11,606 bases of DNA from Deltaproteobacteria bacterium (GTDB lineage: Bacteria; Desulfobacterota_E; Deferrimicrobia; Deferrimicrobiales; Deferrimicrobiaceae). Under the pieces are notes generated by a model, which worked only from the letters and a program-made list of their open reading frames with translations, searched no databases and was not told where the DNA came from. The stretch covers positions 1 to 11,606 of the forward strand of contig JAMDCN010000071.1 in the NCBI GenBank assembly GCA_023489025.1, in the 5' to 3' direction. How positions within the stretch are numbered: the first letter of the stretch is position 1; each line of letters begins with the position of its first letter. Positions 6,094 through 11,606 of the stretch are shown in pieces. Made by a program: the position numbers and the translations under genes.

Positions 6094-6741
6094 ATGGGGA
6101 ATATGCCCAATACAGAGAACCTAACCCAGCGCCAGCGGGAAACGCTTGAATGGGTGAAGGATTTCATCCGCGAGAACGGGATGCCACCGACTGTTCGGGA
6201 GATCGGAGCAGCATTCGGGATCAAGAGTTCCAGTGTTTTCGATTTGCTCGCTGTGCTCGAGCGGAAGGGATGCCTGCGGCGTGGTGACCGAGGCGCGCGA
6301 TCTCTAATCGTCGAAGGTCTGTCTAGCGCCCGAAACGAAATTTCGGAGGTACCAGTTGTCGGGAGCATCGCCGCTGGTCGACCCATCGAGGCTATTGAGG
6401 ATGACCGTGGGTCGATTGCCGTCAGCAGAGATTTGACCCGAGGTCGTAAGACCTACGCCCTGAAGGTGGAAGGCGAAAGCATGGTGGACACCGGCATCCT
6501 GGATGGCGACTACGTGATCGTGAGAAAACAGGAGATGGCTGACGATGGGGATATCGTGGTGGCGCTCATTGGGGAGGAGGTCACCCTCAAGCGTTTCTAT
6601 CGGGAGAAGAACGGTGTCCGCCTCGACCCAGCTAATCAAAACATGTCGTCGATAATGATTTCGGCTGGAGATTTCAGGATCCAGGGGTTGGTAGTCGGTG
6701 TGATGCGAATGTTGGTCAACCGTAAGGAAAAAAGGAAATAG
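6094..6741 (+). CDS. lexA: LexA-family transcriptional repressor with intact self-cleavage residues
   Basis: The 215-residue protein has a LexA winged-helix DNA-binding domain at about 9-73 ('LTQRQRETLEWVKDFI', then PPTVREIGAAFGIKSSSVFD). A C-terminal S24 peptidase domain covers about 86-207. The cleavage bond is Ala94-Gly95 in 'VGSIAAGRP', the nucleophile is Ser129 in 'VEGESMVDTG' and the general base is Lys166 in 'EEVTLKRF'. The spacings 94-129-166 equal those of E. coli LexA (84-119-156), so RecA-stimulated self-cleavage is expected. ATG 6094 is only two bases from AGGAG; ATG 6103 is eleven bases from it and is equally likely. It is the first gene of a three-gene operon opposite the integrase operon. 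A mobile-element copy acting as element repressor is more likely than the host's main LexA. Confidence 0.9.
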   Translation: MGNMPNTENLTQRQRETLEWVKDFIRENGMPPTVREIGAAFGIKSSSVFDLLAVLERKGCLRRGDRGARSLIVEGLSSARNEISEVPVVGSIAAGRPIEAIEDDRGSIAVSRDLTRGRKTYALKVEGESMVDTGILDGDYVIVRKQEMADDGDIVVALIGEEVTLKRFYREKNGVRLDPANQNMSSIMISAGDFRIQGLVVGVMRMLVNRKEKRK

Positions 6742-6744
6742 CCC

Positions 6745-7866
6745 ATGGGCAAACACCGGACCTTCAACGCGGATCGCTTCTTGGACAAATTCCAGGGAAA
6801 GGAGCCAATCCTACGCGGTTATGTCGGAATGTGGGAAGGACGCCTGGAACTAGACATTGCGAATATGGACATTCCACGGTTCAAGGAGTTCCTGGTCAAC
6901 GGCGAAGGTGACGGGAAGGGTGAACTGCTCGATGGGCTCTATCGGGCCTACGATCTCTGCACGGAACGCGGCCACGAGGATCTCCTTGCCGCATGTCGGG
7001 CATGGGGGAAAGATCCCGATCCCGGAGAAGAACTCCCCGTGGAATGCCTGAGCCTGAAGATTCGAACCGAGGACGAGGATGCCTTCAGCTTTGCCTATGA
7101 CCGGAACACATTATGGCGGGCCGAGAGTTTCTCCCTCTTCCGGGGGAAGGAGCCCAAGGGCATCACCGATGTTCCGGCAGCCGCATCACGGTTTCAGGAA
7201 AAGCTGGCGGTGGTGTTCAAGGAAGATAAGAATAGCGACCGCGTTCTGGTTCGCCAATATCGTGAGGGGCCGTATACCAACTTCATCGTGTACCACGAGA
7301 AGCGCACCAAGGCTGAGCTGATCTTCAAGGGCACCAAAACACGCCCCAAGATTTCGCCGACAATCCTTCGCCCAGCCCAACAGGATTTCATCAGCTACAA
7401 CAACGAATCGGGCCAGATCGAGATCGAGGCCCGGTTTGAAAAAGATGAAGCCATTCTGCGAAAGAAATTCGCGGAGTGCTGTCTTGAGGACTTAGACTTC
7501 TTCGAAGGGGGGGAAGCGGGGAAACGCCTCGACTTAGCGAGGATTGGCGAAGAGGATTTCGACATGCCGGTGGACGAAGGGCATTCCGCTGTGTTGGTTG
7601 ATCTCCAATTCAAGATGAAGCAGTTGCATGCGCCGTCTGTCGCCATCCGCTCCAAGAACGTGCTGGATACGTTGGATAGAAACAACCTGCGCAATCAACT
7701 CGCCGGAAGTTCAATCTGCAAGGCCGTTTTCAAAATAGGTTTTCCTGACGATCGCCGGGGGAAGCGCGTCGATCTTTCGGGCACGAACAAGATCAAGTTT
7801 AAGCGGGCGACCCACGCTGAAGATGTTTTTAGGTATTTACGAAATTGGGGAGTGGCCATTGGCTGA
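6745..7866 (+). CDS. Unrecognised protein, second gene of the lexA operon, 373 aa
   Basis: The ATG at 6745 lies 3 bp after the lexA-like stop, with AAGGAAA upstream, so expression is linked to the repressor. The soluble, charged product has no signal peptide or membrane segment. An N-terminal part of about 1-110 is mostly helical. A beta-rich middle at about 105-215 follows ('LPVECLSLKIRTEDEDAFSF', 'DRVLVRQYREGPYTNFIVYH'). The C-terminal part of about 215-373 contains 'GQIEIEARFEKDEAILRKKF' and 'KNVLDTLDRNNLRNQLAG'. I see no P-loop, nuclease, protease or zinc motif and cannot name a family. Its last bases overlap the next gene, so the two products are probably made together and may form a complex. 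A role in SOS-linked behaviour of the element is inferred from the operon only. Confidence 0.75.
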   Translation: MGKHRTFNADRFLDKFQGKEPILRGYVGMWEGRLELDIANMDIPRFKEFLVNGEGDGKGELLDGLYRAYDLCTERGHEDLLAACRAWGKDPDPGEELPVECLSLKIRTEDEDAFSFAYDRNTLWRAESFSLFRGKEPKGITDVPAAASRFQEKLAVVFKEDKNSDRVLVRQYREGPYTNFIVYHEKRTKAELIFKGTKTRPKISPTILRPAQQDFISYNNESGQIEIEARFEKDEAILRKKFAECCLEDLDFFEGGEAGKRLDLARIGEEDFDMPVDEGHSAVLVDLQFKMKQLHAPSVAIRSKNVLDTLDRNNLRNQLAGSSICKAVFKIGFPDDRRGKRVDLSGTNKIKFKRATHAEDVFRYLRNWGVAIG

Positions 7867-8968
7867 CTCCCTCCTTGGTTTTATTCTGACCCGGCTTGAT
7901 CAGATTGAATCCCCCGTGTTTCTCAATAGGGAACTGGAGAGGTTTCCTGCCGAAGACCTGAAGGCGCTTTTATCCGAAGGTCTCCTGCGGGAGACGTCGA
8001 GGGCGACCGAGATCCCTCGTCACGCACATCTCCCCGCGGGCGGAGATCTTATCGTGCGACAGACGGAAAAGGGCCTGTTCGGCGTGGCGGATGAGGACGA
8101 TTACTTTGATCCCATCCCCCTGGTCGAGGATGATGTCCGCCAATACGAGGTAATAATCTCTAAGGTCATCGAGCGCATTCGTCGAGAAAACGACCTAGTA
8201 GGCGTGCCGGTCGCAAACGGGAGAAAACTATTCCTGGTTGGTGAACGCCTTCTACAGGGCCATGATCGAGCCGATGTTTACCTGTCCCTTATCAATGACG
8301 ATCCGTCTGAATTCTTGTTGATCTGTAAGAAGGTCCAGCCTACAAATCCACGGCCGGTGGTGATGCTCGTCCCGAGACCGATCCCCTTCTCCGTGGAAAA
8401 CATTCAGCTACTCAGAAGTTGGGGGATATATATCGTTCCTCTAATACCAGATCTGGGCGGCAAGCGCTGGGAACTGCCGTGGAGCCAGATCTTACGGAAA
8501 CCCATCGAGGGTGGAATGGCGGAAGTCACGCCTGAAAACATCTATTGTCGTGTTATCAGCAAGGATGGAACGCAGTCTCTGGACAAATCCCGATACCAAG
8601 CGCTCTTAAAGACCAGGAACAAATACGACATGTTCATCGACGGGATGACCCGGGAAACAAGTTGTCGAGACGGTAAGGGACACTCGCAGGCGGCGAAGCT
8701 TACACCCAAGGAACTGGGCATCGTGGTCGATGTCATCATGGCGGGCAAGCCGATGCGACCGTATAACACCAAGACGGGTAATAACTGCTCAAGCAGCAGC
8801 TCTGTCTGCAGATTGTTCGTGGAAGCCCGTAAAAAGGTCGACGTGAAACTCGGGCGCTACAGATATCGTGCCTTTCGTCTTCATAAGGATTCCAGCGACT
8901 CGAAGCTCAACGCCCACGAGTTCACGCCGCCGGATAGTTTTTTGTACTGCTTGATTCTTCCCGCCTGA
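7859..8968 (+). CDS. Unrecognised protein, third gene of the lexA operon, about 369 aa
   Basis: The frame is open from ATG 7823, but that codon lacks an SD and overlaps the upstream gene by 44 bp. TTG 7859 has GGGGAG six bases upstream and overlaps the upstream stop by 8 bp (TTGGCTGA), so it is the better start. The product is soluble. Residues about 95-205 alternate hydrophobic strands and helices ('VYLSLINDDPSEFLLICKK', 'PRPVVMLVPRPIPFS', 'LLRSWGIYIVPLIPD'), suggesting an alpha/beta domain without a catalytic motif I can name. The C-terminal part (about 260-330, 'LTPKELGIVVDVIMAGK' and 'SSSSSVCRLFVEARKKVD') resembles a winged-helix DNA-binding domain. Function is unknown. It could be a DNA-binding partner of the 373-residue protein. 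Confidence 0.75.
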   Translation: MADSLLGFILTRLDQIESPVFLNRELERFPAEDLKALLSEGLLRETSRATEIPRHAHLPAGGDLIVRQTEKGLFGVADEDDYFDPIPLVEDDVRQYEVIISKVIERIRRENDLVGVPVANGRKLFLVGERLLQGHDRADVYLSLINDDPSEFLLICKKVQPTNPRPVVMLVPRPIPFSVENIQLLRSWGIYIVPLIPDLGGKRWELPWSQILRKPIEGGMAEVTPENIYCRVISKDGTQSLDKSRYQALLKTRNKYDMFIDGMTRETSCRDGKGHSQAAKLTPKELGIVVDVIMAGKPMRPYNTKTGNNCSSSSSVCRLFVEARKKVDVKLGRYRYRAFRLHKDSSDSKLNAHEFTPPDSFLYCLILPA

Positions 8969-8993
8969 CGGGGTCTTTCCTACTTCTTCCGCT

Positions 8994-9034
8994 TCGCTCC
9001 CTTCTCGCTCGCATCTCGCTCCGTCTTCGCTCCC
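8994..9034. repeat. Four TCGCTC motifs at exact 11-bp intervals
   Basis: TCGCTC occurs at 8994, 9005, 9016 and 9027, each 11 bp from the last, with pyrimidine-rich variable bases between. The array is 70-110 bp upstream of the com-like start in the intergenic gap 8969-9104. One-turn spacing would place all copies on the same DNA face, as in iterons or activator sites. It is not translated in any gene I accept. It could instead be drifted tandem low-complexity sequence. Confidence 0.6.
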
Positions 9035-9104
9035 GATCCGGATGATGGAAGTCATGGCGGCCTGAAAAGGTCGTCTGATTTTCTCGCGGAAAGGAGATGG
9101 CCGC

Positions 9105-9308
9105 ATGGCGAAGGAATGGCGCTGTAAAAAGTGCGACACCCTTCTTGGCGTCGAAATCGGCGCGCGTTTGCACCTGCGCTACAAGCAGGTGCAATACGTC
9201 GTGGATGGAGGCGACTACAACGTGATCGCTGTCTGTCGGAACTGCTTCTCGGTGAACGATCGAAAAGGTGAGGAGGAACCGCCCCCATCCGTTGCTGCGA
9301 ACGGGTAG
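9105..9308 (+). CDS. Com-like zinc-ribbon protein, 67 aa
   Basis: ATG 9105 has AAAGGAG about eight bases upstream. Cys7-x-x-Cys10 ('WRCKKCDTLLG') and Cys44-x-x-Cys47 ('VCRNCFSVN') form a zinc ribbon. The RCKxCxxLL opening matches Com of phage Mu, a small zinc protein that binds the mom mRNA and opens a hairpin over its start. This protein has a longer insert between the cysteine pairs (33 residues) and an acidic, Pro-rich tail (EEEPPPS), so it is related in type rather than a close copy. The next gene's start codon lies at the foot of a hairpin 62-88 bp downstream, which makes RNA regulation a reasonable proposal. It could also be a general nucleic-acid-binding phage protein. Confidence 0.8.
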   Translation: MAKEWRCKKCDTLLGVEIGARLHLRYKQVQYVVDGGDYNVIAVCRNCFSVNDRKGEEEPPPSVAANG

Positions 9309-9369
9309 CAACCCAATTCGAAACAACCTCGAGGTGCTCGACGCCCTGATTGGCCCATAAGAGGCGCCA

Positions 9370-9396
9370 GACGCCCGGCCGGAAAGGCCAGGCGTC
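9370..9396 (+). promoter_or_regulatory. RNA hairpin holding the ribosome-binding site of the sigma-like gene
   Basis: GACGCC (9370-9375) pairs with GGCGTC (9391-9396) and GGCC (9377-9380) with GGCC (9386-9389), with one C.A mismatch and loop GGAAA (9381-9385). The only SD-like run, GGAAAGG (9381-9387), is in the loop and 3' arm, nine bases from ATG 9397. ATG begins at the very next base after the stem. No U tract follows, so it is not an intrinsic terminator. Occlusion of ribosomes is inferred from the fold. Confidence 0.6.
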
Positions 9397-10185
9397 ATGG
9401 TTTGCCCCTCGAGGAGGGAAGACCGCGAACGATTTGAGCAGGAAATCCATTCCAGTGAGTACAAGAAGCTGTTGCGGGCTCTTCAGCGCGAAAGTCCGTT
9501 TTTCCGCCGGTTTGTTACGTGGAAGGATGTCGTCGCGTTTATGTGGGCAGGAACGTCAACTGACCCAAGGAAGGATGAAATCCTCCGTTCCATTTTTGAT
9601 GCCTATACAAAGGACCAGGACGCGCGCTGGCACATGATCATCTTGGTAATGTTCCTGCCTGGCTTGGAAAATCTCCACGGACAGAAGCATCGCTGGGACC
9701 CCGATCCGGAGGAACTCTGGTCCAACATTCTATGGACTGCCCTCGAGGTTCTTTCCCGGATCGATATCAATCGCCGTCCAGACAGACTGGCCCAGAAAAT
9801 CTACAACGACACCTTTCACCGCCTATACGAAAGATATCTCGACATCTGGGAACGTTTGGACCGCGAGAAGCCCGCTGATTGGGATGAACTCGTGGCGCTG
9901 GCCGACATAGAGGAGGCCAAGGCACATGCCGGCAAATTCGACTGCATAAACTTCTTCACTCATGGATTTCGGGAGGAGAAGGAAAACGAGGTCCGGCAGC
10001 TACACGGGCATATGGAGGCAGGCCGGATAACCGAAGCCGACTTTCTGCTGCTTGTTGGCACGAAGGTTTATGGAAATTCCATCACCGAATACGCCCAAAA
10101 GGTGGGCCTTTCCTACCAAGCCGCCAAGAAACGGCGGCAGCGAGCCGAGGCCGTTATCTACGCGTTTTCAGAGAAGAAACGTTGA
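9397..10185 (+). CDS. Sigma-factor-like protein with C-terminal helix-turn-helix, 262 aa
   Basis: ATG 9397 is the first start after an in-frame TAA (9358-9360). The SD is inside a hairpin. Residues about 65-150 are helical, with a layout like sigma-70 region 2 ('RWHMIILVMFLPGLENLHG', 'EELWSNILWTALEVLSRID', 'DRLAQKIYNDTFHRLYERY'). Residues about 209-255 form a region-4-like helix-turn-helix ('GNSITEYAQKVGLSYQAAKK', then RRQRAEAVI). Between them is a linker rich in acidic residues. The whole resembles ECF-type sigma factors or phage late regulators, which would redirect RNA polymerase to element genes. The family call rests on pattern, not on strong motifs. It follows the com-like gene by 88 bp and may depend on it for translation. 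Confidence 0.65.
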   Translation: MVCPSRREDRERFEQEIHSSEYKKLLRALQRESPFFRRFVTWKDVVAFMWAGTSTDPRKDEILRSIFDAYTKDQDARWHMIILVMFLPGLENLHGQKHRWDPDPEELWSNILWTALEVLSRIDINRRPDRLAQKIYNDTFHRLYERYLDIWERLDREKPADWDELVALADIEEAKAHAGKFDCINFFTHGFREEKENEVRQLHGHMEAGRITEADFLLLVGTKVYGNSITEYAQKVGLSYQAAKKRRQRAEAVIYAFSEKKR

Positions 10186-10277
10186 TCCCCAAGACGGCAT
10201 GTCCCCATCAATGTTCTCCCTACCCCTTTTCACTTTTAGAGGGGACTGAAAAGACGAACGAGGGAGGTGAGGGACCC

Positions 10278-10544
10278 ATGATCACGAAAGCGGAAGCGAA
10301 AGAACTGATCAACGACCTGTTCGAGGAGGAGGCCCTTCTCATCGGGGGGTTGGCGGCCGTCCACAAGATGGAGGACGACCTCGTCTGGAGGCTCGTCCGG
10401 AACCTCGATGTGATCCGCCAGAAGGTCCTGCGTCGACTCGAGGACAAGGCCTCGGAGGAGGGGGAGGTGGGACCGCCGAGGAGGCCGAACCTCAAACCTC
10501 ACCCGGCGGTCGAGGATTTCCTCCTCTCCTTGAGGAGGGGGTAA
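10278..10544 (+). CDS. Hypothetical small acidic protein, 88 aa
   Basis: The frame is open from 10182, but ATG 10278 has GGGAGGTGA at good spacing and is the credible start. The product is mostly helical: 'MITKAEAKELINDLFEEEAL' and 'MEDDLVWRLVRNLDVIRQKV', then a Pro/Glu-rich linker and a short helix near the end ('HPAVEDFLLSLRRG'). I see no catalytic motif, membrane segment or cysteine pair, and I recognise no family. It is three bases upstream of the next start codon, so it opens the small-gene and nuclease cluster. Small helical proteins at this place in phage early operons are common and mostly uncharacterised. Confidence 0.75.
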   Translation: MITKAEAKELINDLFEEEALLIGGLAAVHKMEDDLVWRLVRNLDVIRQKVLRRLEDKASEEGEVGPPRRPNLKPHPAVEDFLLSLRRG

Positions 10545-10547
10545 CCG

Positions 10548-10718
10548 ATGGCGGAGACGGGTTCCATCGAGCTGAAGCGCCACTACCGCCAGCTTCCCAT
10601 GGAAGAAATCGACGAGTTGGTCTCTGCCGTGGCGGACCTGGTCGTGGACTTTCTCAAGAAAAGACATGATCCCGTTCAACCGGACAAATCCAAGCAGGAG
10701 CAGGAGGTACTCGCATGA
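10548..10718 (+). CDS. Hypothetical very small protein, 56 aa
   Basis: ATG 10548 comes three bases after the previous stop and has GAGGAGGGGG upstream. The stop overlaps the nuclease start codon as ATGA (10715-10718), a classic coupling signal, which supports this short gene as real. The protein begins 'MAETGSIELKRHYRQLPMEE', continues with a helical 'LVSAVADLVVDFLKKRHD' segment, and ends with a Lys/Gln/Glu-rich tail. I recognise no family and no catalytic motif. By position it could be a partner or regulator of the nuclease. Confidence 0.75.
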   Translation: MAETGSIELKRHYRQLPMEEIDELVSAVADLVVDFLKKRHDPVQPDKSKQEQEVLA

Positions 10719-11560
10719 ACCTACCGACCGTATTCCAGAGACGCCACGGCGATAGCAACGCCCTCGTGGACATGTCGATTCTGACCCACGAATCCGCAGA
10801 CGTGTACCACGCCAAGCGGGACAAGTTCCTGTCCAGCCACCAGCTTTCGGAATTCCGCCGCAATCCGCTGCTCTTCCACAAAAAGCAGCAGGGGCTGGTG
10901 CAGGAAGAGGACCGTCCGGCGTATCTGATCGGCCAGGCGGCGCATGCGCTCGTCCTCGAAGGCCGCCAGGTCTACGAGGACCGGTACGCCTTCGGGGGGC
11001 CGGTCAACCCCAAGACCGGCGGACCCTTCGGCAGCCGTACCAAGGCGTTTGAGGATTGGGCGGCCGCGCAGGGCAAACCGGTCCTTACCCACGAGCAGAT
11101 GGCGCTCATCGAAAAACTTAACGCCGCTGTCTATGCCCACGAACACGCATCGGCGCTCCTGGCCGACGGCGTTCCCGAAGGAGTGATCCGTGTGGATTAC
11201 TGCGGTACGGCGTGCCAGGCGCGGTTCGACTGGCTCTCCCCGCAGCGCGGCATCGTAGACCTCAAGACCTGCGATAGCCTCGAGTGGTTGGAGATGGACG
11301 CGCGTTCCTACAAGTACGTCCACCAGTTGGCGTTCTACCGGGCCCTTGCGGCATGCGTCACCAGTTCGATCCTTCCCGTTCACATGATCGCCGTGGAAAA
11401 GCGCGAGCCGTTCCGGTGCGGCGTATGGCGCATGGGCGAAGGAGTGCTCGGGATCGGACAGAAGGATAACGAAGACGCCATTGAACGCCTCAAGGTGTGC
11501 CGCGAGCAGGACCACTGGCCCACAGGCTACGAGGACATCCGCGTCTTCGACTGGATCTGA
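10715..11560 (+). CDS. PD-(D/E)XK nuclease-like protein, RecE/RecB-type phage exonuclease
   Basis: ATG 10715 has AGGAGG seven bases upstream and overlaps the preceding stop. The 281-residue protein carries the RecB-type nuclease layout: His77 in 'LIGQAAHALVLEG', Asp172 in 'CQARFDWLSP', and Asp182-Leu-Lys184 in 'GIVDLKTCDS', followed by a conserved-type 'YKYVHQLAFYRALA' helix whose Gln/Tyr match the QxxxY motif of this class. This is the fold of RecE (exonuclease VIII) and related phage exonucleases, which chew 5' ends so an annealing protein can pair strands. The size fits the nuclease domain alone. The gene starting 30 bp downstream may encode the annealing partner. Confidence 0.85.
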   Translation: MNLPTVFQRRHGDSNALVDMSILTHESADVYHAKRDKFLSSHQLSEFRRNPLLFHKKQQGLVQEEDRPAYLIGQAAHALVLEGRQVYEDRYAFGGPVNPKTGGPFGSRTKAFEDWAAAQGKPVLTHEQMALIEKLNAAVYAHEHASALLADGVPEGVIRVDYCGTACQARFDWLSPQRGIVDLKTCDSLEWLEMDARSYKYVHQLAFYRALAACVTSSILPVHMIAVEKREPFRCGVWRMGEGVLGIGQKDNEDAIERLKVCREQDHWPTGYEDIRVFDWI

Positions 11561-11590
11561 AACGAGACCCCAACAACGGAGGTGACTTAC

Positions 11591-11606
11591 ATGAGTTTGC
11601 TGGAAA
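11591..11606 (+). CDS. Start of a further gene, cut by the window end
   Basis: ATG 11591 has GGAGGTGA at good spacing and begins MSLLE before the window stops. In phage recombination modules a RecT-type annealing protein often follows a RecE-type nuclease, so that is the leading expectation. Five residues cannot confirm it. Confidence 0.5.

Noticed and set aside
5931..10246. Recurring GGGGAC motif at 5931, 6069 and 10241 near gene starts
   Set aside because: Shared stretches of 6-9 bases are expected by chance in a window this long, and spacing to the starts differs.
10186..10277. Inverted repeat CTTTTCA (10226-10232) / TGAAAAG (10247-10253) before the small acidic gene
   Set aside because: Seven-base arms 14 bases apart are easily found by chance in AT-rich gaps; no promoter or terminator fits around it.
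1..11606. CRISPR array, tRNA or rRNA genes
   Set aside because: I found no regularly spaced long direct repeats and no cloverleaf or rRNA-like sequence on either strand.

Overview
This window joins a chromosomal-looking left part to a phage-like or integrative element. Gene density, strong Shine-Dalgarno (SD) sites, a LexA-family regulator, a group II intron and a Com-like zinc ribbon fit a moderately GC-rich bacterium. A deltaproteobacterial or related Gram-negative host is a guess; no rRNA or housekeeping gene in the window fixes the taxon.

Layout. (1) 1-97 is the 3' end of a group II intron (domains V and VI). It is followed directly by the AT-rich remainder of a TolB-like beta-propeller gene (98-1133), whose 5' part lies beyond the intron. 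That gene ends at a stop codon made by the second arm of a perfect 29-bp inverted repeat, and the same frame stays open to 1316. (2) 1453-2500 holds three small membrane-protein genes on +: an unrecognised protein, a TM2-domain protein and a DUF2752 protein. (3) 5805-2493 on the minus strand is a tight five-gene integration operon: two small unknown proteins (81 and 153 aa), a lysine-rich protein with a RAMA/DUF2924-like C-terminus, a large serine recombinase, and a separate helix-turn-helix protein. The last gene meets the DUF2752 gene end to end at about 2493-2500, the probable left edge of the element. (4) 5806-6093 is a divergent control region. It contains two palindromes and a rightward promoter with a 7-bp-arm dyad in its -35/-10 spacer, a probable LexA operator. 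(5) 6094-8968 on + is a tightly packed operon: LexA-family repressor followed by two unrecognised genes (373 and about 369 aa). (6) 9105-10185 carries a Com-like zinc ribbon and a sigma-factor-like protein. The start codon of the second sits at the foot of a strong hairpin that contains its ribosome-binding site. Upstream of the com-like gene lie four TCGCTC motifs spaced exactly 11 bp apart. (7) 10278-11606 begins a phage-type recombination cluster: two small unknown proteins, a PD-(D/E)XK (RecE/RecB-like) nuclease, and the start of one more gene.

How it may work together. The recombinase operon inserts or excises the element. The LexA-like repressor, with intact self-cleavage residues at canonical spacing, probably ties the rightward genes to DNA damage. 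The Com-like and sigma-like pair looks like a later regulatory switch, and the nuclease starts a homologous-recombination module. The least explained parts are the two-gene unit behind lexA and the hairpin-gated sigma-like gene behind the Com-like protein.
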